Part shown: one piece after another, positions 24,159 to 35,198 of the stretch | How the letters are laid out: each line of letters starts with the position of its first letter | Numbering within the stretch: the first letter of the stretch is position 1 | Assembly: GCA_023053545.1 (NCBI GenBank) | Contig: JAKZAN010000002.1 | Coordinates: 6,382,790-6,446,789, forward strand | Direction of reading: 5' to 3' | From: Lepidurus packardi | Taxonomy: Eukaryota; Arthropoda; Branchiopoda; Notostraca; Triopsidae | DNA: 64,000 nt | The notes under the pieces: model-generated | What the model was told of the DNA's origin: nothing | Seen by the model: the letters and a program-made list of their open reading frames with translations, nothing else | Databases searched by the model: none | Made by a program: the position numbers and the translations under genes

Positions 24159-26879
24159 ATCGTATGTCTGTCTTCATTCCAATACCGAGTATTCTCAGCA
24201 AGATTATCAGTAAGCTCAGCAAAAACAGGTAATGTATTTATTTTTAACTGGGAAGCTTTTATTTAATAAGCTTTTTTTATAAGTATAATATTGTATATTT
24301 ATAGCATAGTATTGCCCTAGCCAGGGACATGGGACAGATCTTGGTAAAAGTATCTTGAAATCGGACGTGTTTTTAGAGGGAATTTTAAAACTTTTAACGT
24401 AAGAATTACTTTCTTTCTGTTATGGTGTGTTGTGCATTTAAAGCCGGTATAACAAACCAGACAAGCTTTCGAACATGCAAACGTGAAACAAACTTACACT
24501 TCATTCCATCCTTCCCATACTTCCCAAGGCGTATTTTGCTCGCAGCAATGTTGTTTTGCTTGGTCGTTAAGCATTGATTTGCCAATGCGAAAGGGTAGGA
24601 CAGAGTATTTTGTGAGTGAATACCTTTCTCTGAATATGCATTGCTGTATAGCTGGTCTTGGGTAAGCTTATGTTAGAAAAGCATTGAGTTAATTTATTGT
24701 TTTCGTGTAATTTCCTTTCCCACATACCTAATCCGAATGGGCTCTATGGGACTCCGACCGTAAACTGCATTGTATGGCAGCGGCTTATGATTCAATTCCC
24801 GGGTTGTAGTCAGGTACAAGACTCACATTTAGTACTAGCTCTATTGACGTGTTCGTTGTAATTCGTGTCGGGTGAGCGGGAATTAAAAAATTTAACGAAA
24901 AACCGCAAATAAAACTAATTGAAGCGATTAAAAAAATAATTTAAAGAAACTATGTTCGTATCTCAATGTATTTCAAATCCCAAAGCAAAGTACTTTATAA
25001 ATCATACTTTGCTATACACTAATTGCGCGATAATAAGATTCTGTATTAAAAACAGCAAGCTCAATCAAAGCCGTTGGGTAGGATGCACGCCAGTAGGGAA
25101 TCTTAATCCGCAAACTTGCGAAAAAATCCCTGAGCTCGTCCATGTTAATCGTTAGTTTATGTTAAAGAAAGGTATAATAGTGGGCTACAAAAGCTTAACC
25201 CACTCGTGCCAATCACACTGGAGCCGCTTGAAACGAAATGAAAGTATCTGGATTATGCTGGCTAATTTTTATAGGCCTGTTGCTGCAAAGTTAAACCTAA
25301 GAAATGTTTTAGACAATTCCTTTGAATTTGAATAGTGCGCGTTACTGGAACGGCCGCAACCAGCGCTTTGTCCAACTTGCAGCCTCAGTCGCGCTCGCAA
25401 AGTCGAACAAGCTACATGTTCAGACAGAAACTATTGTTATGCAAAACATTATATATAGAATAGTTGTGTTTTTAGCTGCATTTCTGTAACTTAGTCTGTC
25501 TGCAGTTACGAACAACATTCCTGTTAATTTTTAAGCATTCTTTTGGCTTAATTTGTGGATTTTGTGCGTGTTTTCAGTGCGAAGTTTCATTCAAACGTTT
25601 GGGCGTGTATGCCTTTTTTAAAGTCTTAAACGGACGATTTTGTGAAATTTGGGCTGGACAAGCTCAAACATGATGCCGCTGGGTTACTCTTTTTCACCTT
25701 TTGCCTGCTCCAGTTGGTCATTATTATTTGAAATTTTTAGGAGAGATATCCTTATTTCTTCGCCTGTTATTCAAATGAAGCTGAGTGAAAACATAGCATG
25801 CCACGTGGGAGCGTTATGTGTGAGATTAAGGAAAGATATTTTTAAATGTATTTAATGAAATAGATCAGTAATAGTAAAAGGAATAAAATAGGTCAGTCCT
25901 CTTTACGTCGCAGCTCTCGTTCTTATGAATTCGGCTTATTAGTTAGTTATTTATACATGTAAACGAATGTTTATATTTCTTCATTCATAAATCGTCGTAA
26001 GCAATTGTAAGCTTTTTTGCTTAATCCCCAAGTGTGGCTAGGTGGCTAGGACTTTCCACAATTTTCGTTCCTATCCATTTGATGTATACAGTTACTTGTT
26101 ATTTGTACAGTTATTCATTGCCATTTTCCTTATTTTTTTTATTTTTTTTGGGGGGGGGGGAGGGGGGGGGGTAAAGTATTGCTAGAACACAGAATGCCAG
26201 AATACGGAATTTGAAAATCTACCCAACGCAGTGCCCCAATCACGTTGCTCGTTGCTAACGTTGCCATGGCCTCTGGCGAATGATACAGCCCTCTGTATGC
26301 ACTCGCCGCCACTTTGCGTAGTGGACGGAATTAATCCCGCCAGCCATTTTGTGAACAGACGCCAAGCCGACTCCACGTCAGGTAATTTGCTCCCGTTTTA
26401 TTCAAATTTTTCGACTCCCATCCGACTTTTATCAGACTGAAAGGCAAACAGACCTAAATATCATGCAATCAGCTTGCATATTATCACATTTTGTTAATTA
26501 AAAGTAACAATTTTGATAATGTTCGTCATTATTCCCAGGGGTAAGCGTCAGTAGATTTCGAACAATTTTTCGAACGTTTTCAAGTTTATTCGCTCCCATT
26601 GGCTACATATTGCCATTCATTCAATTAACAACTACTAGGAAGTTACCATATTCTGCCTTCCGTTTCCTCTAGATAGGTGAAAATTTTTGTTTATCCTATT
26701 TTTTCACAAAACGTTCAAAATCCGATTTGAGCAATTTCCAAATTTCTCTTAATTCCTCAATCCTCATCACTACCAACAAAGATACACCCCCGGAGTGTAA
26801 TCCCGTTTATGGATTTAAAAAATTATCAACGCAAACAAATTTATCATTTTTCCGGCTAAAAAACATAATATTACAAATT
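24159..26879. other. Intergenic stretch, no gene seen
   Basis: AT-rich sequence with short open frames only and no recognised protein, RNA or transposon. A G-rich tract lies at 26150-26171. Confidence 0.5.
26150..26171 (+). repeat. G tract (11 G, A, 10 G)
   Basis: Follows a T-rich run. The pure G blocks could form a G-quadruplex on the plus strand; it may also be a sequencing-sensitive homopolymer. Confidence 0.9.
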
Positions 26880-27010
26880 CCCGCATGGCCGCCATTGCCG
26901 GCCCAGGTCAAAGCTCCAGCGAACGTTTTTGTCCCCTGTCGCTTAACCCGAGTGCCCGCCCTGTTCCGCCATTTTGATTTGTTTAGTCGGGTGGGATGAC
27001 GTACTTTTTT
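26880..27010 (+). promoter_or_regulatory. CpG-containing, promoter-like stretch before the duplicated array
   Basis: A locally GC-rich segment in otherwise AT-rich DNA, with two YY1-like GCCGCCAT/CCGCCATTTT cores (near 26890 and 26970) and a TGACGTA site at about 26997. It sits directly upstream of the first spliced-looking blocks on the plus strand. Promoter role is inferred. Confidence 0.3.
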
Positions 27011-27298
27011 CGTGACTCAAATTCAATTTGTCAAAGCGTAAAACCGTGTTAAGTTCTGTTTAAAGATGAACAGTATTACTAAGAGTTGTCCCTTTTATAT
27101 TTACTAGGTGGTGACAAATTTCACAAACAGTTATACGTGCTATAACGTGTTAAGTGTGTGGTGCTGGTCAATTCGCTCCTGTTCTGCTCAGCCAACTTTT
27201 TCCCCTTGCCCTTTGCCATCCTTCTGGAGAAGGAAACGAGAACCGCCAATTGCTTATCTGCTAACCTGAGGCTGTGGGGAGATATTATTTCATCTTCT

Positions 27299-27560
27299 GT
27301 GGGAGCCGCCAGGAGAACCAGAAGAAAAGGTATGCCAGGAGTTCAAAAGTGTTGTGGCCGGTTAGGTCTTTTGCTGCAACATTTTAACTTCCTGGGGAAG
27401 CTTCCTGGAAACAGAAAAGCTTTCGCTGTGCTATGCAATAGGTCTTCCATGGCAAAAACAGCGGACACTTTTCTGGGGTCATGGGGTCAAACGGGCGGTG
27501 GAAGCCTCGACTGGAAAACGCGAAGACGTCGCCAGGCAGGGGAAAAAGATTCGTCTGTGG
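27299..27560 (+). repeat. Block A, copy 1 of the array
   Basis: Starts CTTCTGTGGGAG..CAGGAGAACCAGAAG, then GGTATGCCAGGAGTT, TTAGGTCTTTTGCTGCAAC and AACTTCCTGGGG. Diverged copies lie at 30284-30545 and 31789-32010. In all three a GGTATGC(C/T)AGGAG core follows a GA-rich purine stretch. Confidence 0.7.
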
Positions 27561-28845
27561 TCATTTCTGGCTGAGTAAATTTTCTTGCATTAAATCTAAA
27601 TATTGGTAACATTTTGAAACTAAACTTCCGTTTCTTTTACAGGCTTTCACTCCGTGTGGGTCCCTTAGTGCTCGGATTGTGGCGTGTTTTCAAGATTGTT
27701 GCTGTTTTGGTGGGGATCCACGTGTTCGCCCAGTCGGGTAAGAACTTGTTTTAATTTTTGTGGCTTTCTGGTTTCTTTCCCTAATCGAAGAGTCCATTTT
27801 GTGTTTGAACATGTTGGTTAACATGGTCGTAGAAGATAGATGGATTTTACAGTGTTTAAAGCAGCTCAGTTTTACAGTTTTTATTCTTATTTTATAGTTT
27901 TTATTCCTGTTCTTTTTTCATAGGACGCTCGCGGGACCGCGAGAAAAGTGACGACGAAGTCTCGGAAGGTTTTGGATCGTAGGAAAGATAAGCGAAAGGG
28001 GAGCAGAACCTGCACCTGGTCGACTTTGGGCAAAATCTCCGTCTTTCCCACACTTGCTATGTCTCCAGCCGGCGAAAATGGATACATTTGTGTCTTTTCA
28101 AAAATGGAAGTACATTTTGTGTATTATTATATGCTTTCGTCTGCGTTCGTCTTTGTTGGGCAATTCAAACTTAAAAAAAAAAAAAAAAAAAAAAAAAAAT
28201 TGGTAGTTTCTTGAGTTTGTGCAGAGAAAGCTTCGCTAGTGCTAGCCACGCGAAGCTTTTGGGCTTGGAAAAATGAAACAGTTCTTGGCCAGAAGTGTTT
28301 TATTTCGGTCAAACTTGCCGCATTGAGTCATTTTGAATTAATTTTAATCCCAGTGAGGGTCATTTCTTGCCCATTTTTGAGAAAGCGCCCGGAAGAGAAC
28401 GTATTGTGTTCATTGCAATTCTATTGATGCTTTTCTCGTTTATTTTCGTGTTTCCTTCCGAGTGGACTTGGGACCCCTGGGTGGATTTGACCCTCTGACG
28501 GTCTTACATTAAGTTTATGGCCTTTTCGGTGCTAATTTTCCCTAATCGGGTTTGGAAACAGTGGCGCTTTGTGTTGGACGATGCGTAATCCCTGTGATCT
28601 GGTCCCTTGGCGAACTTTCTTCAATTCCGCGGTATTTTCAAGATCTTTTCGGTGTTTTCAAGACGAAGTCGAGGTAACCTTTTCGTTTTCCCCAAATTGG
28701 TGTTAAATTTTCGAACCTTCATTTTGAGGAGATTTGCTTCTCATTCGAGTCTATATACGCATTCTTTTTAAGGGGCGCTAAAATGAAAAATACTAAATAT
28801 TAAAGCTGAAAATGAAAAATACTAAATATTAAAACACTTTTGACA

Positions 28846-29493
28846 TAATACGGATGCTTGTCCCTTTTGTTCTAGAATTCTCATCGAAAACGAAGTGAAA
28901 GGCTTTCAAATGGATTCACTGCGTTACTACCCAAGATTAGCTTCATGAAAAGCCTTTATGACGCTAAACTCCGCCCACTTCCGAAGAAGACGAGGATACT
29001 TGTGAGCCGCAGTTACCAGATTCGTCTTTGGTGTTCATTACGCAAGGTCCATTTTTTGATTTGAATGAACTCGATCTTTTCTATTAATATCTGCCTTGTC
29101 ATTGTCTATTAGGCTTGAGATAGAGCTCCGTTTGGCTACTATACCGTATTGGGAAATACCACGAGCAGGTCCGTTCAGTCTTCATGGTCGTCTGGGGTTT
29201 GGTGGGCGTGGTTGTGGGGCCGGTGGAGGACCAGCAGGCACGGGACGGTATTGCGTGTGTGGTGTTGAAGAGGGCAGAGTAAGTTTGAATTCTTTTTTTA
29301 AAAGTGTCTAGTAATGTTGTTGCTTTTATTCACGTAGGCTATCTATGGGATCTCTTGCGTTATTACTTAACAACATCTCCATGACATTTTGCCTTTATGT
29401 CTTTAAAAATTCCGTCCGTTAGAAGAAGCGAAGAGTCTTGTGAGCTGCAGTTATCCAATTCACCAGTTTCGCCATTGGTGTTCACTACTGGAG
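28846..29493 (+). repeat. Block B, copy 1 of the array
   Basis: Holds GGATTCACTGCGTTACTACC, AACTCCGCCCACTT, GAGCCGCAGTTA, TATTAATATCTGCCTTGTC, AGGCTTGAGATAGAGCTCC and GGTGGGCGTGGTTG in this order. Copy 2 (30600-31165) repeats the same order with moderate divergence. Parts recur at 29700-29930. Confidence 0.8.
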
Positions 29494-29699
29494 GTAAAGT
29501 ATTTTCATTGGAATATTTGCTTGGTCCTAGGCTCTTATGGGCTTCAGACGGAAACTTTCTTCAATTCCGCGGTGTTTTCAAGATTCTCGTACTCGTCCAA
29601 TGTCTCGAAGGGAAAAGGATGATCTAAATAAGTCGACTTGGGCAACGTCGCAATTGTCTCGAACTTGAGCTCCGCGCGCAAGTTAGTACTGTGCTTTGT

Positions 29700-29976
29700 G
29701 TTACTTACATAATACTGATGCTTGTCTCTTTTGTTCTAGAATTCTCAGAGCGAAAATTAAGTTAAGGAGGACACTTCTAGATTCTTATGAGCTGCAATTG
29801 TCAAATTCAACAGTTTCATCCATGGCGTCCATAACTGAAGGTAAACCATTTTAAAATTAAATGAACTAATTTTCGAAAATTAACATCCCCTTGATCATAG
29901 GCTATTGCAAGCTTGAGATGGAGGTCTGTTGCGCTAACATTGAGCTGGTTCTGTAATTCGGAATGTTCTTTGAAGG
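29700..29976 (+). repeat. Block B, partial copy
   Basis: Shares ACTGATGCTTGTCTCTTTTG and TTCTAGAATTCTCA with copy 1, then a GATTCTTATGAGCTGCAATT segment and GCTTGAGATGGAGGTC after an acceptor at 29900. It has lost the middle portion seen in the two longer copies. Confidence 0.65.
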
Positions 29977-30283
29977 GTAAGTTTTCGCTCCAAAAGGAGT
30001 TTTCCGTAGTGGAAATTTTTTTTGGAATGTATTCATGTTTTTCTCATTCCTCTTTGCTCTAGGCTTCCTCTTTTGAGCCCCTTGTGCTCTTTCCTCGCTA
30101 TTTAGTAGCGCAGGCATTCCTAAAGAAGATTATCCGTGCATCAATGGCGATTCCTCCAGCTGCAATACGCAAGATCATCGTCATCATCAGCTCTTCCCTC
30201 AACCCTTGCCTTGCCTTTCAGCACCGACGTAGCTGATCCCGTTGATTTTCTTCACGTCGCCTTTGATTCGGATTTCGGATTCG

Positions 30284-30545
30284 CCCTTTCTTGTGATGGA
30301 ACTGGAGACCCAGAGGGCATAAGGTATGCTAGGAGATTTGGCTGCGGTAAATCGCTTAAAGATTTGCTGCAGTCCAACTTTCTGGAGGGCAGAAAAGTTT
30401 CCGTTGCTGCATGATTCGTTAGGTCTTTAATGGTAGCAACGGAGCTTCTCTGTTTTTTGGGGGGCGTGGTTTAGGTGAATTTTGGATAGCCATGAAAGTC
30501 AGGCAGGCCAGGGTTGAGTTCATCTGTGGATTGAAGATGTGGAGT
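30284..30545 (+). repeat. Block A, copy 2 of the array
   Basis: GATGGAACTGGAGACCCAGA then GGTATGCTAGGAG, AGATTTGCTGCAGTCC, TTAGGTCTTTAATGGTAGCA and GGGGGCGTGGTTTAGG, ending at a GTAAGTTTT donor (30543). Related to 27299-27560 and 31789-32010. Confidence 0.65.
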
Positions 30546-30599
30546 AAGTTTTCCTCTTATTTTTTGTTTATTGAATATTAATAGTTTTATTTGTAATTC

Positions 30600-31165
30600 A
30601 AAAAGGCTTCTCAACCGGATTCCCTGCGTTACTACCCAAGATTATCGTCATTTGAAGCCTTTGTGAGGCTAAACTCCGTCCACTTTAGAAGAAGACAAGG
30701 ATTCTTATGAGCCGCAGTTAGCCGTTTCACCAGATGTTCATAACGCAAGGTCAATTTTTTAATTTGAATGAACTAGATCTTTTTTATTAATATCTGCCTT
30801 GTCATTGTCTAATAGGCTTGAGATAGAGCTCCATTTGGCTACTATTCCGTATTGGGAAATACCGCGAGCAGGCCCGTTCATTTTCAGTGTGTTAAGTCTT
30901 AAACGGTAGCAACGGAGCTTCTCTGGGTTTTGGTGGGCGTGGTTCGGGTGCATTGTGGGGCCTGTGGGGGACCAGCAGGAAAGGGGCGTTATATTCGGGT
31001 GTGGTGGTGAAGAGGCGGAGTAAGTTTTGACTTGTAATTTTTTTAATTCTCTATAATAGTGTTGTTGTTTTTATTCAAATAGGCTATCCATTGCTATCCT
31101 GCGTTATAACTTAACAACATCTCAATGACATTGTGCATTTGTGTTGTTAAATGCCGTCCATTAGA
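30600..31165 (+). repeat. Block B, copy 2 of the array
   Basis: Order-preserving, diverged copy of 28846-29493, including the intron-like gaps 30750-30815 and 31020-31082 at equivalent places. It has an extra GTGTTAAGTCTTAAACGGTA insert compared with copy 1, so the copies are not fresh assembly duplicates. Confidence 0.8.
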
Positions 31166-31788
31166 AGAAAGCGAAGCCATAAGAGGTGGCTCGGTTTTGG
31201 CCCTCGATCCACGTCGTAGTAGAATTCGCCAGAAGTTTTGGTTGGCAAGCCGTTCTCTTATTCGTTACCATGGATTGACGAACCCGAACCGAAGCTGCGT
31301 AGCACTGCATTTTTTTGTGTATAAACACCAAACCGTGTCCGGATAGGTTCAAGAAAACGAATCCACAAGTTTGTTGCCTTTGAACGGATGTGCACCCTGA
31401 AGAACCCCTATAACGTCAGTTGCTCTCTAGCAAGCAGTCAGTGCAGACTTTTCCGGCGACCTTGTGAAAGCTAGTAGTGAGTTTATAGTTAAACATTACC
31501 CAATCGTGTTGAACATTAACAATAGGATTAAGCGTTATCTTCGAAAACATTAAGAATTGGATCTTCGAAAACCTGGAAGCAATTCAAGTGCGCGTTTAAA
31601 GTGTTAAGTGTGGTGTTTGGCAAAAGGCTCGTCAGGCCTACGCCAGTAAAAAAAAAAGAAAGAAAATGTGTTGGTGTTAAGTGTGCTCTCTACTTCATCC
31701 CTGCCTTACATCATCCTTCGCAGTCGACAAAATTTGCAACTTTAATCTGCTAAGCTGACATTCTGTTACTTGGAGGTAGCTACTTACC

Positions 31789-32010
31789 TTCTGTGGGAAT
31801 CAGGAGAACCAGAAGGAACAGGTATGCCAGGAGTTAAAGTGTTGTTGACCGGTTAGGTCTTTTGCCGCAACTTTTAATTTCCTGGGCGGCGAAAAGTCTT
31901 TGTTGTTGCCATTCATTAGGTCTTTAATGGTAACAACGAAGCTTTTCTATGGTTAACGGGTGGTCAACGAATTTGGGGAGCCTCTATTGAAGAACGCAGC
32001 CCAGGCAGGG
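31789..32010 (+). repeat. Block A, copy 3 of the array
   Basis: CTTCTGTGGGAATCAGGAGA, GGTATGCCAGGAGTTAAAGT, GGTTAGGTCTTTTGCCGC and TTAGGTCTTTAATGGTAAC. It runs straight into a 94-bp tandem duplication. Confidence 0.7.
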
Positions 32011-32198
32011 ATGGAAGTTTCGTCTGTGGAAGCATTTGTCTGATCCTTGGATTTCTTCATGCCCTTTCTTCAAATCCCAGTGTTTTCAAGAGCGAAAAGT
32101 GCAGATGGACGTTTCTTCTGTGGAAGCATTTGCCTGATCTTGGGATTCCTTCATGTCCCTTCTTCAAATCTCAGTGTTTTCAAGAGCGAAAAGTGCAG
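32011..32198 (+). repeat. 94-bp tandem duplication
   Basis: Units 32011-32104 and 32105-32198 both run from ATGGA(A/C)GTTTC through CTGTGGAAGCATTTG to CAAGAGCGAAAAGTGCAG, with a few substitutions. Confidence 0.9.
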
Positions 32199-32553
32199 CG
32201 ATAGACCGTTGCTTCGGGTTGGCCCCTTGGTGAGCTTTCTTTGCATTCAGCGGTGTTTCCAAGATTGCCTGCGAAGCCAAAGTCAACTTTTGTAAATCTG
32301 AGTGTTCGCGAAGTCGAGGTAAAAGAAAATCCTTTTCTTTCCCATGTCGTTTAGATTTTGATTCGTTTGTATACATTTCGAACTTACTTTTTTCTACTTT
32401 ACGTTTTGTTCCAGGATCTTTGGTAACGTTAATCGACTAAAGTGGGTGGAAGGTGGCGAAAGGGGGAGGACAACTGGGTGTTGCGACGTTCATACGATGT
32501 CCCGAACGGGAAATGCAGCAGTGAGGTCGACTTGATGAACGTCTCAAACTTGT

Positions 32554-32763
32554 GCAACTTGTGTTATTGTTTTTTATTTGTCTGTCGGAAGTCTACAGAC
32601 ACAAAACTCGGCAAGTTTTCTCCTTCTCCAAAGTCCTTTGCCTTTTCACACGTTTTCTGCAACTTGTGTTGTTGTTTTTCATGTTTCACCGGAAGTCTAC
32701 AAACGCGAAGCAGGACAAGTTTTATCCTTTCATACGTTTTGTGTTTTCACTCGTTTTGGGAGC
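32554..32763 (+). repeat. 105-bp tandem duplication
   Basis: Two diverged units starting GCAACTTGTGTT at 32554 and 32659, each with GGAAGTCTACA and (A/G)CAAGTTTT. The repeat length is a multiple of three. The pyrimidine-rich sequence is open in all three plus-strand frames, so an open frame here is not evidence for coding. Confidence 0.8.
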
Positions 32764-33224
32764 CTTCCTCTGTGGATGTGTTTGGGTCACACTTATTTGT
32801 AAGTTTTAAACATTTTGTTTATGAATTGATTTCATGCGTAATGATATTTTTCTCTCTTCTTTTAGCTTTCGGTGGCGAAATGAATGAGGAAGTAATCCTG
32901 TGCCAAGAGGTCAACATCTCCTAACGAATCCGATTTCAGTTTAAAGGTCATGGGGAGCTTCGGAGTGATGGTAGTAACATTTTAAATGTACATTTATAAG
33001 TTTTTACTACTCATTGTTTCTTTCAGGCGAGTAAATAGAAGGCTGTTTGGATTGAAGTCAAATATGGATCACAAGATTTCGAAGCCATTTTTAAGATTAC
33101 TGTGAAGGATAGCAAAGAGCCGACTTACATGCAGTTTGTATTGTTGAGTTTTTTTTTTTTAATTTTAAATTTGTTCACTTTTCCCTAAGTCACGCTTTAG
33201 AATCGCCGCTTCTTCATCGTTGGA

Positions 33225-33735
33225 GGTTTTCACTATGGCGGTGGCTAACCTTAGACAGCAGTGGCGGTCTTTGGCGGGCAATTCCTATTGAAAACATCGT
33301 TGGAGGTTTTCACTAGGCGGTGGCTAACCTTAGACAGCAGTGGCGGTCTTTGGCGGGCAGTTCGAACGTTAATTTCATGATGAAGATATCGTTGGGTGGT
33401 TTTCATTGTGATGGTGGCTAACCTAAGACAGCAGTGGCGGTCTTTGGCGGGCAATTCATGATGAAGATATCGTTGGGTGGTTTTCATTGTGATGGTGGCT
33501 AACCTGAGACATCAGTGGCGGTCTTTGGCGGGCAATTCATGATGAAGATATCGTTGGGGGGTTTTCATTGTGATGGTGGCTAACCTTAGACAGCAGTGGC
33601 GGTCTTTGGCGGGCAATTCCTATTGAAGACATCGTTGGAGGTTTTCATTGTGATGGTGGCTAACCTTAGACAGCAGTGGCGGTCTTTGGCGGGCAGTTCG
33701 AACGTTAAATTTGGCGGTGGCTAACCTAATCAGTG
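33225..33735 (+). repeat. Minisatellite, about 80-bp unit, six copies plus a partial
   Basis: The core GTGGCGGTCTTTGGCGGGCA begins at 33261, 33340, 33434, 33515, 33596 and 33676, giving spacings of 79, 94, 81, 81 and 80 bp. Each core is preceded by GGTGGCTAACCT and followed by a (C/A)ATCGTTGG linker. The longer spacing is due to an extra GTTCGAACGTTAATTTC segment, which also follows the last unit. A partial GGCGGTGGCTAACCTA closes the array near 33712. Confidence 0.95.
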
Positions 33736-34418
33736 CGATATCCGTGTTCCATGTTCGTCCTGCGATATCAGTGTTCAGTTTTGTGGCTACAATGCCTGAA
33801 ACCCTATCTGGAGCGATTGGCTGAGTGTCAACATCAACGAGGTGAGAGACGCCAGTATTGCTCGCTGGCTGATGGCCAGGGATGCGAATCTACTGCAGGG
33901 GTTTAGTTCTTTGCCAGGACCGGAAAGGAAAGCGAAATTTAAGTTTTCTTTTGAATTAACAATGCGTTTGAGTTTTACAATTTCATCAATTGATCTTTTT
34001 TTTTTATTATTATAGTTGAAGTGGAAATGAAGCAACAATCTCAAGTGATCCATCGCGGTATTGCCTCGTTCCCATGATGCGAATTTCTCCGCAGCGTGTC
34101 AGAGAACCGCAGATCGTCCAGCTTCCAGAAGGTGAATTAATTTCACATATACATAAGGATGTAATAATGGTGAATTACATTGGAAGAACGACAAACAGTA
34201 GATGACAACTTTTGTTAGGCAGATGACCTGATCAAGGAGGAAATGATTGATTCTCCATTCGAAATCTGCGTCCAGGATCGGATCAATTTGCTCGTCATTT
34301 TCGTAATTTAATTTGGTCCCTTACAAGATTATGGACTCGTCGGCCTTGTGTCACAATCCGGCGGCCTTCTTTCGAGTCGTCCTTGTCTCGCTTTGCCATT
34401 AGCCCTAGCCCCCTTCCA

Positions 34419-34581
34419 GAAGCATTGCTCTAGCGCTGTCTTCCAAATCTGCAAAGCACCCTGTGGGTTCGACGTTTTGTATTATTGTAAGAGTTTTGAG
34501 AAAGAATTGTTTCATATTTTTTTTTTGTTTGTAAAATATATCACTCCAGAAACATTGTTCTAGTGCTGCCTTCTAAATCTG
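34419..34581 (+). repeat. Short direct duplication, 128 bp apart
   Basis: CCAGAAGCATTGCTCTAGCG (34419) and CCAGAAACATTGTTCTAGTG (34547) begin matching segments of about 35 bp that continue CTGYCTTCYAAATCTG. Confidence 0.85.
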
Positions 34582-34743
34582 TTAGAATTTTTGTTCTGTA
34601 ACCTTTCTTAGCTCTAAAAATTGGATTCTAATATTGTGCAAATGAGATTGCTTCTCACTGGAATTCCTTATTTGTTGTACCAAATGTTCCCCGTAAAATC
34701 TAGTTTCCAAAAATGTTATTTTTGTATTATTTGTAATTTTTGC

Positions 34744-34749
34744 AATAAA
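34744..34749 (+). terminator. Poly(A) signal, possible end of the duplicated array unit
   Basis: AATAAA followed by a T/G-rich stretch (TGTGAAAATTTTGAATGTTT), a good animal cleavage context on the plus strand. There is no protein gene to which it obviously belongs. Confidence 0.4.
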
Positions 34750-35130
34750 TGTGAAAATTTTGAATGTTTTTGCGTGATTTTTCAAAAATCCGCTAGAAAA
34801 GGAGGCGTGGTTTCCGAAATGGACGAATCCTATTGGTGAATTGGACCAAAAAGGGGGCGTGGCTCCTTTTCGAGCTGGGGAAGCGTTTTCAGGGCTTTTC
34901 TCCATAAGGAATAATGCTGTATCAAGGGGGTCCCCTTCAAAAATCGTGAAAAATTGAGAGCCTCGCCCCTTTCCCTGTTCCCAACTCCCCTGCTCGGTTT
35001 CCTATCCACGATATTCGAGCTCGTAATGCCGAAGCATCACAATTTCGAATATGGGAATAGGAACGGGAAGGCATTTGGTACGGGCAAAGGGAGCCATTTA
35101 ATATTTCGCTTTTTCGACGAAATAAAGTGC

Positions 35131-35198
35131 TTCGACCGGGAATCGAACCGAGGACCTCTGGGTCCCCAGTCGTGCGTGTTATCCACGCGGTCATGGGC
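35131..35198 (-). pseudogene. tRNA-like relic or tRNA-derived SINE head
   Basis: On the minus strand a perfect B box GGTTCGATTCC (35149-35139) follows an arm GCGTG-GATAA-CACGC like a D arm, and a CTGGG-GA-CCCAG hairpin where the anticodon arm should be. The T stem has a mismatch and no acceptor stem closes properly, so it is not a working tRNA. It could be a decayed tRNA or the 5' part of a SINE. The minus-strand conceptual peptide GDPEVLGSIPGRS is just a read-through of this B-box region. Confidence 0.6.

Larger units (their letters stand above)
27011..34770 (+). ncRNA. Candidate spliced transcription unit made of duplicated, diverged blocks
   Basis: No known protein is recognisable. The stretch is built from blocks present two to four times, and several GT donors and AG acceptors are kept at the same place in the copies. 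Examples: exon-like 28876-29046 (acceptor TTTTGTTCTAG) with 29740-29840 (same acceptor block); 29113-29278 with 30816-31019 (donor GTAAGTTT in both); acceptors before GCTATC at 29337 and 31082. Short peptides such as SCELQLSNSPVS and SYELQLSNSTVS recur before the donor, but the frame is closed upstream in the exons I checked, so coding is unproven. The unit begins after a CpG-bearing stretch and ends at an AATAAA (34744) with a T/G-rich tail. Alternatives: a decayed gene family or a fast-evolving protein gene. Confidence 0.35.

Noticed and set aside
28172-28199. Run of 28 A, possible tail of a retroposed copy
   Set aside because: No target duplication or recognisable retroposed body next to it.
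32442-32924. 160-codon plus-strand open frame across the 105-bp duplication
   Set aside because: All three frames are open in this pyrimidine-rich repeat, and the peptide shows no domain.
33251-33487. Minus-strand frame with repeated peptide (KTTQRYLHHE)
   Set aside because: It is a translation of the minisatellite units.
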